A stretch of 64,000 nucleotides of DNA, from positions 124,001 through 188,000 of the forward strand of contig JADJZA010000009.1 in assembly GCA_016719385.1 (NCBI GenBank), written 5' to 3'. Every line of letters starts with the position of its first letter. Within the stretch, counting starts at the first letter, position 1. The notes below the pieces were generated by a model that was not told the origin of the DNA, did no database searches, and saw only the letters and a program-made list of their open reading frames with translations. The translations under genes were made by a program, and so were the position numbers. Shown here in pieces: positions 9,101-17,361 of the stretch. This DNA comes from Candidatus Microthrix subdominans. GTDB lineage: Bacteria > Actinomycetota > Acidimicrobiia > Acidimicrobiales > Microtrichaceae.

Positions 9101-10340
9101 TCACCACTCCCCTGCCCGGGCCACCGTCCCCGCCGGAGCAGATGGCGCAACCGGGTTCGACCCTGCAGCCGGTCCGGTGCACCTCGACGGAGTCCCACCC
9201 GGCGAGACCGCCTTTGCCCTGACCGATGCCACCGGTCGCTTCGGGCCCCGCACGCTGCGACTGGGAGCGGTGTTCCCCACCTTTCGCCAATCCCGGCTGG
9301 CGTTGCTGCGCCACCTGGCCTTCCCGTTGATCAACCCTGGCTTTCTCGTCGTCACTGGCGCGATCAGCGCGGTGTTCGCCATGATCGCCGTGTTCACCGT
9401 CGGCGCTGGGCGCGAGCTGCTCGTCGGCCTCGACGGTCTGGCCGGTCACCTGATGACCAGGTACTGGGCCAATCCGCTCAGCTGGATTCCGTTGCTCATC
9501 GTGCTCGTCGCTACCACGCTGTTCGCCCGAGCCGAACGAGCCGACCGCGCCAGCGTCTTTACCGCGCGGGCGGTCGGTTTTGCCCATGGGCTGGCGCAGC
9601 TGGCGGTCATCGACGCCGTGCTCGGTTGGGCCTCGTCGGCCGGCGAGCGGCTGGGCAGCCTGGTCAGCGGACGGGACCCGGCGTCGCTGCTCGGCGTGAC
9701 GATCTCCGCGCCGTCGCTCGTCGGCGGCATCGTCACGGTGGTGGTCGCCGCCGCCGTCGGCGCCCTGGCCTCGGCCTGGCTGCTCGCCGCCTACCTGGTC
9801 GTCTCCAACCTGGCCTTCGGCATGCACGACAACGAGGTGTTCTCAGCCCTGCGGCTCACGTCCTACAAGCATTTTCTGCGCATCCGGGTGGAGCCCTCGG
9901 GCGACCTGACCGTCTACCCGGTCGGCCTGGCGGCCACCCGGCGGCCGCTCCGCTGGAATGCGCCCTCGGGGGGCGTGGGCATCGACGCCCACCCGGCGAC
10001 CTTCGCCAGCGATCCGCGCCTGATCGAGGCACCGTTCACGTTCGCTCGACCGTCCTTTCCAGCGCCCACAACCACAACCACACCCGCCCCTGTCCCGGAC
10101 CCGACCGGGATGGGTCTCAGCGACCGAGCTCGGCCAGCACCGCAGCGACAAGCTGATCGAGCGGCACCTGGCGCTGAGGCGTCTCCGAGCGGTCTGGCCC
10201 ACCCCGCAGCGGACGCAGCGTCGCCGCTCCGGCCTCCAGCTCGTCAGGTCCGATCAGCACCGCCACCTGGGCGCCCGAGCGGTCCGCCGCCTTCATCTGG
10301 GCCTTCATCGACCGGGGTCGACCCAGCCCCGCCTCGGTGA
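6156..10340 (+). CDS. Giant membrane protein: serine-hydrolase-like region fused to calcineurin-like phosphoesterase
   Basis: About 1394 residues, starting at the ATG after CGGGGGAACG. Residues 1-480 hold an ELRVHGVGNPP opening and about eight to ten hydrophobic helices. A serine-hydrolase-like nucleophile elbow, AHSQG, places the serine at about residue 497. A calcineurin-like metallophosphoesterase follows: DTGDG near 708, GGDLGYP near 784, GNHDW at 826-830 and SGDSHHY at 943-949 in place of the usual GHxH. More membrane helices lie at about 1045-1215, then a Pro/Thr-rich tail. Substrate and role are unknown; an envelope phospho-ester or lipid substrate is only a guess. The reading frame continues 224 bases into the 3' end of hisS on the other strand, so the true C-terminus is uncertain; a one-base shift near 10100 would end it at 10156. 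Confidence 0.75.
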   Translation: MMRPSESSDERQPDDGSARPLELRVHGVGNPPDDTVLPPAGSETHTEVRLVRWGHLIADNRWLPLWVLLAPFTLANVAGWMHPANAPRRAAWCRRIAHVVGISLTVTTTAWVTQLVVDVIAWQGLVGLDVWTYHPLRRLWLAVAVTFLGIVGAFTLAGRTRAAAEAVAPYTAAPESRGGVDDDERIFNPAFFAHEPDLAFLAIVHQLFALGTLVLTAVLAFHRAGAAPTPVPGQPVPLGLGDVFATVGAAQWIGVGLLAVAGLERPGLWGRRWRISGPAVAMGLAILASNAGWSGVMLVARRTLSWLGGAQITLGSEVALVESFTAGVVAAALLAALIAAVALLRGGRGDTTLPAVPRTLLVLRVLIRNVDLIASAGVAVAFAVGGALFVARFQRPADVLAPWPVRIESPGAGWLTRVTAAVPLLLALGAATAALATRSVPRLRPWAASVWEVLTFWPRRFHPLAITPYSEVVVPELQLEVVDGLRQGRRVVVSAHSQGSVLAVSALAGLAGGGVDLAGSSLVTHACPIGPLYGRFFPHQFAPEALIPLAEHLAVGARTGSTWINAWRRGDPVGGPVGSVGSVDGTSVQRGPVEMPLGGVGHTAAFDDPEVRRGIELLLASTPRPIPDEVLPRLDRIRFSPKPMVGWFDPSVLFRAGSSLTLTEAVGPFADRREVLAALDPDAAVIDLAEAVPRADPYTPVWVDFVADTGDGHVPTMAVAWHLARGLTPSDTDRGPDDEPTVTRAIELAREPIWDEAVALTPRSRPAGPDVALPRGSLLVIGGDLGYPVGTSDTYRDRLAGPYQQACDGVGPSPDGTEPLVVAIPGNHDWYDGLDGFAALMCDRVRLGAWRTAQRRSYAAVALAPGWMLWAVDGGVSGGDVDPTQLDYFTRIGADLSPDVRVILTWPTPAWATGHRHGEAQVALDRFVIDTLGDPRRVALYLSGDSHHYAHLIDEQHGIHYVTAGGGGAFTHPTHTLQRRSDHHSPARATVPAGADGATGFDPAAGPVHLDGVPPGETAFALTDATGRFGPRTLRLGAVFPTFRQSRLALLRHLAFPLINPGFLVVTGAISAVFAMIAVFTVGAGRELLVGLDGLAGHLMTRYWANPLSWIPLLIVLVATTLFARAERADRASVFTARAVGFAHGLAQLAVIDAVLGWASSAGERLGSLVSGRDPASLLGVTISAPSLVGGIVTVVVAAAVGALASAWLLAAYLVVSNLAFGMHDNEVFSALRLTSYKHFLRIRVEPSGDLTVYPVGLAATRRPLRWNAPSGGVGIDAHPATFASDPRLIEAPFTFARPSFPAPTTTTTPAPVPDPTGMGLSDRARPAPQRQADRAAPGAEASPSGLAHPAADAASPLRPPARQVRSAPPPGRPSGPPPSSGPSSTGVDPAPPR

Positions 10341-11487
10341 GCTCTCCGGCCCAGGAGCGATCGGTGGCCACGCCCGCTCGTCGCAGCGCTTCGGCGATCT
10401 CGAACCCGTACAGCGAACCGGTCGTGTCGACGACGAAGCAGTCGAGCGCCGTCGTGGGGGCATCGAACACGCCTTCGGCATCGCAGGCCAGCAGGGTGCG
10501 GTCAACGCCGATGGCGAAGCCGACGCCGGCGGTCGGCGGGCCGCCCAGCGCCTCGACGAGGCCGTCGTAGCGGCCACCGCCGCCGAGCGCGTTCTGCGAG
10601 GAGTCGAGCGCCTCGGTGGCGAACTCAAACGTGGTGCGCCGGTAGTAGTCCAGCCCTCGGACCAGCTTCGGCGACACCTCGGCCTCGATCCCCAGTGCGT
10701 CGAGGCCGGCCAGCACCCGTTCGAAGTGGGTGACCGACGCCAGGCCGAGGAAGCTGGACAGCTGCGGCGCACCGGCGATGATCGGCTGGTCCTCACTTCG
10801 CTTCGAGTCGAGCACCCGCAGCGGGTTGCGCTGAAGCGTCGTCGCCGCCTGCTCGGACAGGTCGCCCAGGTGATTGGACAGATAGGCCGCCAGCGCGTCG
10901 ACGTAGGCGGCCCGCTCGGCGGCCTCGCCCAGCGAGTTGACCAGCAACCGCAACCGACGGAGCCCCAAGCCGCGAAAGAAGCGCCAGGCCAGCGCAATCG
11001 CCTCGGTGTCCAGGTCCGGGTCCTCGGAGCCCAAGGTTTCCAGCCCCACCTGGTCGAACTGCCGGTAGCGGCCCTTCTGGGGCTTCTCGTAGCGAAACTG
11101 CGGCCCGGAGTACCACACCTTCCAGGGCAGCACCGCCGGCCGGTGCTCGGTGAAGGCCCGGCACACCGACGCTGTCAGCTCGGGTCGCAACGCCATCGCC
11201 CGTCCGCCCTTGTCGGTGAACTCGTACATCTCCTTGGTGACGACGTCGGTCGACGCGCCCACCCTGGTGAACACACCCAGATCCTCGAACATCGGCGTGG
11301 CCAGGTGGCGGTACCCGGCCAGCTCGGCCGCATCAGCGAAGCGCTGCACCAGCGCCCGGCGCCGCTCGGATTCGGGGCTGAGCACGTCCCGGGTGCCGAT
11401 CGGTGCGGTGAAACGTTCCGGGCGGGCGGGTCGGGCCGGTTGAGCCGGTTGGGTTGGCTGATTGGTCGACGGATCGGTCTCGGGCAC
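10117..11487 (-). CDS. hisS: Histidyl-tRNA synthetase
   Basis: A class II synthetase of about 456 residues. Visible hallmarks are GTRDVLSPES near the start, the motif 2 region ALRPELTASVCRA and FRYEKPQKGRYRQFDQ, the histidine-specific LVRGLDYYRRTTFEF, and the motif 3 region GGGGRYDGLVEALGG with GVGFAIGVDR, followed by the C-terminal anticodon-binding domain. I chose GTG at 11487 because it begins just after the rel stop and gives a short Pro/Ala/Gln-rich leader (TQPAQPARPARP) before the conserved region. The frame stays open upstream through the end of rel, but that part looks like shadow. It is the last gene of the queA-to-hisS run and converges on the giant membrane protein. Confidence 0.95.
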   Translation of the reverse strand: MPETDPSTNQPTQPAQPARPARPERFTAPIGTRDVLSPESERRRALVQRFADAAELAGYRHLATPMFEDLGVFTRVGASTDVVTKEMYEFTDKGGRAMALRPELTASVCRAFTEHRPAVLPWKVWYSGPQFRYEKPQKGRYRQFDQVGLETLGSEDPDLDTEAIALAWRFFRGLGLRRLRLLVNSLGEAAERAAYVDALAAYLSNHLGDLSEQAATTLQRNPLRVLDSKRSEDQPIIAGAPQLSSFLGLASVTHFERVLAGLDALGIEAEVSPKLVRGLDYYRRTTFEFATEALDSSQNALGGGGRYDGLVEALGGPPTAGVGFAIGVDRTLLACDAEGVFDAPTTALDCFVVDTTGSLYGFEIAEALRRAGVATDRSWAGELTEAGLGRPRSMKAQMKAADRSGAQVAVLIGPDELEAGAATLRPLRGGPDRSETPQRQVPLDQLVAAVLAELGR

Positions 11488-11516
11488 GGCGACCGATCGT
11501 AGCGGGGTGCGGCGGG

Positions 11517-13763
11517 TCAGCCGTGGGGCTGCACGCGGGCGGCGTCGTACACCGCGTCGACGCCGTACAGGTTGCCGAGCAGGCGTTCGAGGTGTGCCGG
11601 GTCGCCCAGCTCGAGGTCGAACCGCATCGTCGTCACCCGGTCGTCGCCGGTGCGGGCCTGCAGCGAGCGCACGCCCACCTGGGCCTCGGCGATCACCTGG
11701 GCGATGTCGACCAACAGGCGCGGCCGGTCCAGCCCCTTCACCTCGATCGCCACCTCCCAGCTGCCCCGGCTCTCCAGTTCCCATTCGACGTCGACCACGC
11801 GGTCGACGTGCGAGGACAGTGACACCGCGTTGGTGCAGTCGGTGCGGTGCACGGCGATGCCCCGGCCCCGGGTGACGAAGCCCATGATCTCGTCGGGGGG
11901 CACCGGGGAACAGCAGCGGGCCAGCCGGACGAGCTCGTCCCGAAAGCCTTCGACGTGAACACCGCTGCCGTCGCTGCGCCGGGGTCGACGCCGCTCGCCC
12001 AGCACCTCGCTGGCCAGCATCGGCCCGCCCGCACCCGAGCCGTGCTGAAGCTGTCGGACGAGGCGCCCCGCAACGGTGGCGGCCTGCACCTTCTCCTCGC
12101 CGATGGCGGTGACCAGGGCCTCGGCGCTCGAGTACCCCATCTGGCTGGCCACCTCCTCGATCGTCTCGCCCTCGAGCAACTCGGCCGGTAGCCGCTCGCG
12201 GCGCACCGCCCGTTCGAGCTCGTCGCGGCCCCGTTCGACGGTGTCGTCGCGTCGCTCCCGGCTGAACCAGGACCTGATCTTGGATTGCGCCGACCGGCTC
12301 TTGACGAAGCCCAGCCAGTCTTCCGACGGGCGGTGACCGTCGTTGGCGGTGATGATCTCGGCGGTGTCGCCGGAGCTGAGCACGTGGTCGAGCGGCACCA
12401 GGCGCCCGTTCACCCGGGCGCCGATGCAGCGGTGTCCCACCTCGGTGTGCACCCCGTAGGCGAAGTCGACCGGCGTCGAGCCGGCGGGCAGGGTGATCAG
12501 GCGCCCTTCCGGCGTGAAGACGTACACCTCGTCCTGGCCAAGGTCGGTCTTCAGGTTCAGCATGAAGTCGTCGGGGTCGGTCAGGTACTGCTGCCAGTCG
12601 ACGATGCGGTCCAACCAGTCGCCGTGGTTCTCGGAGTCCGGGTCGACCGGCGGCGTGGCCACCGGTGCTTTCAGCACCGAGCCGCTCTTATAGGTCCAGT
12701 GGGCCGCCACCCCAAACTCGGCCTGGCGGTGCATCTCGCCGGTGCGGATCTGCACCTCGACCGTCTTGCCGCCGGGCCCGACCACCGTCGTGTGCAGCGA
12801 CTGGTACAGGTTGAACTTGGGCATGGCGATGTAGTCCTTGAACCGACCGGGGACCGGCCGCCACAGGGCGTGGATGGCGCCGAGTGCGGCGTAGGTGTCC
12901 GCCTCGTCGGTGACGATGATCCGCACGCCCATCAGGTCGTGGATCTCGTCGAAGCTCCGACCTCGGATCACCATCTTTTCGTACAGGCTCCACAGGTGCT
13001 TCGGTCGCCCGGTGATGTCGCTGTCCACCCCGATGCGCTCCAGGCGGATGCGCATCTCGTCGATCACCTGCATCAGGTACAGGTCTCGTTCCGGGGCGCG
13101 CTGGGCGACGAGGTGGTCGATCTCGGCGAACACCTGAGGGTGCAGGGAGGCAAAGCACAGGTCCTCGAGCTGCTGGCGCAGCTCGGTCATGCCCAGCCGG
13201 TGGGCCAACGGGGCATACACGTCGAGCGTTTCGCGGGCCTGCTTCTCCTGGTGGGCCGGCGACATGGCGGCCACGGTGCGCAGGTTGTGCAGGCGGTCGG
13301 CCAGCTTGATGACGATCACCCGCAGATCGTTGGCCATCGACAGGATGATCTTGCGGATCGTCTCGGCCTTCTGGTGCGCCTTGGAGTCCACCTCGACGCG
13401 GTCGAGCTTGGTGCAGCCGTCGACGAGCACGCTGACCGTCGGTCCGAACTTGGCGCTGATCTCGGCCAGCGTGACGTCGCAATCCTCGACCGTGTCGTGC
13501 AGCAGCGCCGCACACACGGTGGCATCGTCGGCCCCGTAACGGGCGACGATGGTGGCGACCGCCAAGGGGTGGGTGATGTAGGGCTCGCCGGACGCGCGCA
13601 GCTGCCCCTCGTGAGCGGCCTTGGCAAAGTCGTAGGCCCGCTCGACCAGGGCGATGTCGGGCCGGTCCCGGGCCTCGTTCATCGCCAGGACCAGCGGGCG
13701 AAGCTCCGACGCCCGCGGTGCGCTGTGTCGTCGCCACGGCAATACGCGTGTCACCGTCGGCAT
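11517..13763 (-). CDS. rel: Bifunctional (p)ppGpp synthetase/hydrolase (Rel/RSH)
   Basis: A 748-residue RelA/SpoT homologue of full long form. The HD hydrolase domain keeps its signature (LLHDTVEDCD, about residue 88). The synthetase domain includes RIIVTDEADTY and GRFKDYIAMPKFNLYQSLHT; the basic RFKD signature is that of bifunctional Rel enzymes rather than RelA alone. A TGS domain (VYVFTPEGRLITLPAGSTP), a zinc-finger-type region (RLARCCSPVPPDEIMGF) and a C-terminal ACT domain follow. It makes and degrades (p)ppGpp on the ribosome in amino-acid starvation. ATG at 13763 is preceded by GAGGAGG at good spacing. It sits 50 bp after secF; the apt gene usual at this spot in actinobacteria is missing. 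Confidence 0.96.
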   Translation of the reverse strand: MPTVTRVLPWRRHSAPRASELRPLVLAMNEARDRPDIALVERAYDFAKAAHEGQLRASGEPYITHPLAVATIVARYGADDATVCAALLHDTVEDCDVTLAEISAKFGPTVSVLVDGCTKLDRVEVDSKAHQKAETIRKIILSMANDLRVIVIKLADRLHNLRTVAAMSPAHQEKQARETLDVYAPLAHRLGMTELRQQLEDLCFASLHPQVFAEIDHLVAQRAPERDLYLMQVIDEMRIRLERIGVDSDITGRPKHLWSLYEKMVIRGRSFDEIHDLMGVRIIVTDEADTYAALGAIHALWRPVPGRFKDYIAMPKFNLYQSLHTTVVGPGGKTVEVQIRTGEMHRQAEFGVAAHWTYKSGSVLKAPVATPPVDPDSENHGDWLDRIVDWQQYLTDPDDFMLNLKTDLGQDEVYVFTPEGRLITLPAGSTPVDFAYGVHTEVGHRCIGARVNGRLVPLDHVLSSGDTAEIITANDGHRPSEDWLGFVKSRSAQSKIRSWFSRERRDDTVERGRDELERAVRRERLPAELLEGETIEEVASQMGYSSAEALVTAIGEEKVQAATVAGRLVRQLQHGSGAGGPMLASEVLGERRRPRRSDGSGVHVEGFRDELVRLARCCSPVPPDEIMGFVTRGRGIAVHRTDCTNAVSLSSHVDRVVDVEWELESRGSWEVAIEVKGLDRPRLLVDIAQVIAEAQVGVRSLQARTGDDRVTTMRFDLELGDPAHLERLLGNLYGVDAVYDAARVQPHG

Positions 13764-13813
13764 CGGGGGACCTCCTCGGTGCCCAGCCTACGCCGCACTC
13801 GCCGGGCCGACGC

Positions 13814-14950
13814 TCAGCGCTTGGACTTCTTGCGCGGCCGGGGTGGGTGGGGCCGCTCGTACAGGTCGGCCCGCTCGGCTGCCCGGTTGCCCGCCGCCAC
13901 CGTTCCCTCGTGACGCACCGACGCCTGAGGGAGCTTCGCTGCGCTGCGACGCTTGGAGTACTCGACCCAGCGGGTGTCGTCGGGATCCCCACCGCGATCG
14001 ATGATCCGCTGGCGGATCTTGACGAACTGAGGCTCGCGCTCCTTGAGCCACTCGAGCAGCGTGGTGGCGATGACGATCGAGCTGTAGGCGCCGGCGACCA
14101 GGCCGATCAGCAGCGCGATCGAGAACTCCGACAGCGTCGCCTGCCCGTAGAAGCCCGCCCCGATCACCAGCATGGCGATCACCGGCATCAGCGCGGTGAT
14201 CGTCGTGTTCATCGTCCGCATGAACACCTGGTTGAGGCTGCGTCTCGACAGGGTGATGAACGTGTAGTGGCCGGTTTTGGTGTAGCGCGCCTGGTTCTCC
14301 TGGGATCGGTCGAACACGACGATCGTGTCGTAGAGCGAATAACCCAGGATGGTCAACACGGCGATGACGGTCGGCGGGGTGACGTCAAACTGGAACAGCG
14401 CGTACATGCCGAGCGTGATGATCACGTCGTGCAGCAGCGCGGTGATGGCGCCCACCGCCATGCGCCACTCCAGCCTGGCGGTGATGAACACCGAGACGAG
14501 CACCAGGAAGATAACGAAGGCCTTGGCCGCCTGCCGGGTGACCGTCTTGCCCCAGGTGGGGCCAACGAAGTTGGTCTCGACGTCGGTCACCTTAACGTCG
14601 CCGGCCTTGGCCAGCTCCGCGGTGACCTTCGCCGAGGCCTTCTGGTTGGTCAGGTCGCTCTGCACCCGCACGATGCGCACGTTGTTGGCGTCGGTCACCA
14701 CCTGCACCTTGGAGCCGGCAGCGACATCGGCGTCGGCGAGCACGGCGGTGGCCTCGTCCTGGGTGAGCGTGTCCGAGGGCACCTCCCAGACGGTTCCGCC
14801 GACGAAGTCGACCGACAGGTTGAGCCCGCGGGTGAACAGCGCGCCGAGCGAGATCAGGATCAGCACGCCCGACATGATCAGCAGGCGGCGGTTGATGCGG
14901 GGAAAGTCGAAGTCGATCTGGCCCCGGTAGATGCGCCCGTGGGTGCTCAC
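13814..14950 (-). CDS. secF: Protein translocase subunit SecF
   Basis: A 378-residue SecF with six predicted membrane helices. The first helix is near 24-42, followed by the periplasmic P1-like region with LSVDFVGGTVWEV, then the helices from about 145 onward with FDVTPPTVIAVLTILGYSLYD, the conserved TIVVFDR, and SRRSLNQVFMRTMNT. The C-terminal tail is basic and ends in Lys/Arg clusters (PRPRKKSKR), probably cytoplasmic. With SecD and YajC it forms the proton-driven accessory complex that pulls preproteins through SecYEG. GTG at 14950 overlaps the secD stop as GTGA, so secD and secF are translationally coupled in the usual yajC-secD-secF order. Confidence 0.96.
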   Translation of the reverse strand: MSTHGRIYRGQIDFDFPRINRRLLIMSGVLILISLGALFTRGLNLSVDFVGGTVWEVPSDTLTQDEATAVLADADVAAGSKVQVVTDANNVRIVRVQSDLTNQKASAKVTAELAKAGDVKVTDVETNFVGPTWGKTVTRQAAKAFVIFLVLVSVFITARLEWRMAVGAITALLHDVIITLGMYALFQFDVTPPTVIAVLTILGYSLYDTIVVFDRSQENQARYTKTGHYTFITLSRRSLNQVFMRTMNTTITALMPVIAMLVIGAGFYGQATLSEFSIALLIGLVAGAYSSIVIATTLLEWLKEREPQFVKIRQRIIDRGGDPDDTRWVEYSKRRSAAKLPQASVRHEGTVAAGNRAAERADLYERPHPPRPRKKSKR

Positions 14951-16851
14951 AGCGTTCCCCGATCGGACGTCGCCATCGCAGGCGTCGGTTCCACCTCGGG
15001 CACCAGCGGCACGCCGGGGCCTCGTTCTTCGGCCAACTCGGCCGGGGTGTACAGCACCGGAATGCCAAAGCGCGACCGCTTCTCACCCAGCTTGGAGCGG
15101 GTGAGGTAGGCGACGGCCGGGCGCATGAAGAAGTAGCTGGCCACCAGGTCCAACGCCACCGACAGCCCGAGGTAGAGGGCAAAGCCCCGCACGCTGCCGG
15201 CGGTGAGGAGGTACAGCACCGCCGCACCGATCAGGCTGGACATGTCGGCCTTGACGATCGTGCTGAAGGCGGCCGGGAAGCTCTTCTCTCCGGCCAGGCG
15301 CAGGCTCTGTCCGTGGAGCACGTCCTCCTTGAGGTGTTCGTAGAACACAACGTTGGAGTCGAGGGACACGCCGATCGACACGACGATGCCCACCAGTCCG
15401 GCCAGCGTCAGCGTTGCCCCGAGCAGCGAGATGATCACCCACAAGAGAGACCCCGATAGCGCCAGGCTGATGAAGGCCACGATGCCCAGCAGGCGGTAGT
15501 AGGCGATGAAGTAGATCGCCACGATGCCGAGGCCGATCAGGCCGGCGATGATCACGGCCCGCAGCGCACCCTGGCCGAGCGTGGCGGTGACGGTCTGGGT
15601 CTGGCTCGGCCGCAGCTCGAGGGGCAGGGCGCCGAAGCGGAGGGCGGTGGCGACGTCCTTGGCCTCCTGCTCGGCGAAGGACCCGGAAATCGAGATCTGG
15701 TCCTTGTCGAAGGTGGCCTCGTTGATCGACGGGGCGGTCAGCACCTCGCCGTCCAACACGATCGCCAGCTGACCCCTGGGCGCCCCACTGGTGGAGTCCT
15801 GGGCGTTGGGCGGGCACAACGGATCGCCGTTGTAACAGAGGGTTGCGGCCTGGTTGAACTTGTCGATGCCGTCCTTGCCGCCCCGAAACGTCGGGCCGAC
15901 CTGCCACTGCCCCTGCGCATCGAGGCCTGCGCTGGCGCCGGACAGCGCATCACCGGTGAGCAGGACGGGGCCCAGCGTGTACCGCTCTTTGCCGTCCTTA
16001 GCCAGGAGGGTGACGTCCACGTCCTTCTTGGCGCCGAGCTCGTCCGGGTTGGTCAACTCGGCCTGCTCCAGCTGCAGCAACTCGCCGAAGGCCTGGCTGG
16101 TCACGTCGATCCCCTCGGCGTTCTGCGGGACGAACGCCGTCGTCGGCGGCGCCTCGGTGGGCGGTGGCGCTGTGGTGGGTGCAGCGGTGGTGGGGGTCTC
16201 CTGGCCGGGCAGGCGCTTGTCCGCCTTGGCGCCGGCGAAGCCCTGGGCGGGCACAGCGGTGGCGGGCGCCGCGGTGGTGGCGGGGGGAGCGGTCGTCGCA
16301 GCCGAGGCGGCGGTGGTCGCAGGACCCTCCGGGGTTGCACCCTGCTCGGGGGTGGTGCTCTGCCCGGCAGCGTCGAGGCCGCGAGCGTCGAGCTCCTCCT
16401 GTTGAATGTCGGCGGCGCTCTTGCCCTCGGGAATCTTCAGCTCCTTGCGGAGCTCGGCCTCACGCTTGGGATCCGGCGGCACCACGGGGGTGCTGGACAG
16501 CACCGGGCGGAACTCGAGCTGGGCGGTGCGCCCGACCAGCTCCAAGGCGCGCTCCTGGTCGTCGATGCCGGGCAGCTGGATGAGGATGTTGTTGCCCTGC
16601 GAGCTGATCTCCGGTTCGGACACGCCCAGCGCGTCGACCCGGCTGCGAATGATCGCAATCGCCTGTTCGACCTGCTCGTCGCTGACGTCCTCGGCCGGTT
16701 TGCCGTCGACGTAGGGCTCGAGCACCACCGAGATGCCGCCCTGAAGGTCGAGACCGAGGAGCGGCGAGGTGTTGGTGAAGATGACCGCCGCCAAGGCGCC
16801 CACCGACAACACGACGATGGCCACCATCTGGATGGCTCCAGCCCGCTTCAT
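14947..16851 (-). CDS. secD: Protein translocase subunit SecD
   Basis: A 634-residue SecD with an N-terminal membrane helix (about 6-26), the large periplasmic region starting LLGLDLQGGISVVLEP and including RVDALGVSEPEI, the second conserved segment AIVLDGEVLTAPSI near 375, and five C-terminal helices with GIVVSIGVSLDSNVVFYEH. Unusual is an insert of about 90 residues (near 155-245) made almost entirely of Ala, Thr, Pro, Gln and Gly, including runs such as APTTAPPPTEAPPTTA, which splits the P1 domain and likely loops out in the periplasm. ATG at 16851 overlaps the yajC stop (ATGA) and its own stop overlaps secF. It is a component of the Sec export motor. Confidence 0.96.
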   Translation of the reverse strand: MKRAGAIQMVAIVVLSVGALAAVIFTNTSPLLGLDLQGGISVVLEPYVDGKPAEDVSDEQVEQAIAIIRSRVDALGVSEPEISSQGNNILIQLPGIDDQERALELVGRTAQLEFRPVLSSTPVVPPDPKREAELRKELKIPEGKSAADIQQEELDARGLDAAGQSTTPEQGATPEGPATTAASAATTAPPATTAAPATAVPAQGFAGAKADKRLPGQETPTTAAPTTAPPPTEAPPTTAFVPQNAEGIDVTSQAFGELLQLEQAELTNPDELGAKKDVDVTLLAKDGKERYTLGPVLLTGDALSGASAGLDAQGQWQVGPTFRGGKDGIDKFNQAATLCYNGDPLCPPNAQDSTSGAPRGQLAIVLDGEVLTAPSINEATFDKDQISISGSFAEQEAKDVATALRFGALPLELRPSQTQTVTATLGQGALRAVIIAGLIGLGIVAIYFIAYYRLLGIVAFISLALSGSLLWVIISLLGATLTLAGLVGIVVSIGVSLDSNVVFYEHLKEDVLHGQSLRLAGEKSFPAAFSTIVKADMSSLIGAAVLYLLTAGSVRGFALYLGLSVALDLVASYFFMRPAVAYLTRSKLGEKRSRFGIPVLYTPAELAEERGPGVPLVPEVEPTPAMATSDRGTL

Positions 16852-17312
16852 CGCTTGGAGCGCTGGCCCTTGTCGCCGCCGTTTGCGTCGTCTCCGCCCT
16901 TGCCCTTGCCCCGACCGGCACCACCGGAGTCGGACGTGGTCGGGTCGTCGGTGGGACGGGCGCCGCCGCCCAGCAGGCCGCCGAGCAGCCCGCCGCTCTT
17001 GGCGGGCGTGGCGGGTGCGTCCTGGGAGCGCAACACCGCTGCCCTGGCCACCCGGACCACGATGTCGCGGTCGACCTCGAGGTGCACCGTCTCATCGTCG
17101 ATGTGGTTGACCGTGCCGTACAGGCCCGATGAGGTGACCACCTTGTCGCCCACCTCGATGCCGCTGGTGAACGACGCCTGATCACGCTGCTTTTTCTGCT
17201 GAGGGCGGATGAGCACCATGTACATGACGCCCATCATGCCGACCAACAAGATGATCGAGAAGGCGCCGCTGCCGCCTGATTTCTCTTGCGCAAGTACCAG
17301 AAGAGTTTCCAC
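16848..17312 (-). CDS. yajC: Preprotein translocase accessory subunit YajC
   Basis: A 154-residue YajC. A single membrane helix (about 17-35, including ILLVGMMGVMYMVLIRPQQK) is followed by the conserved cytoplasmic domain with GIEVGDKVVTSSGLYGTV and VHLEVDRDIVVRVARAAV. The C-terminal 55 residues are a Gly/Asp/Lys-rich low-complexity tail that the core family lacks. The RPQQKK motif after the helix is diagnostic. The start is GTG at 17312 with a poor Shine-Dalgarno; tgt ends 49 bp upstream, so readthrough from queA-tgt is likely. It joins SecDF in the holotranslocon. Confidence 0.93.
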   Translation of the reverse strand: METLLVLAQEKSGGSGAFSIILLVGMMGVMYMVLIRPQQKKQRDQASFTSGIEVGDKVVTSSGLYGTVNHIDDETVHLEVDRDIVVRVARAAVLRSQDAPATPAKSGGLLGGLLGGGARPTDDPTTSDSGGAGRGKGKGGDDANGGDKGQRSKR

Positions 17313-17361
17313 GAGGGGGCGATCTTATGGGTCCCTGAGCACGAGTGGAAACCGGGGCGCC

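Noticed and set aside
10054..10090. Programmed frameshift site in the ACAACC repeat near the end of the fusion gene
   Set aside because: No slippery heptamer or downstream structure was recognised; an ordinary indel or a true long tail explains the overlap equally well.
16402..17181. Plus-strand open frame opposite secD/yajC
   Set aside because: Composition is shadow-like; SecD and YajC on the other strand are unmistakable.
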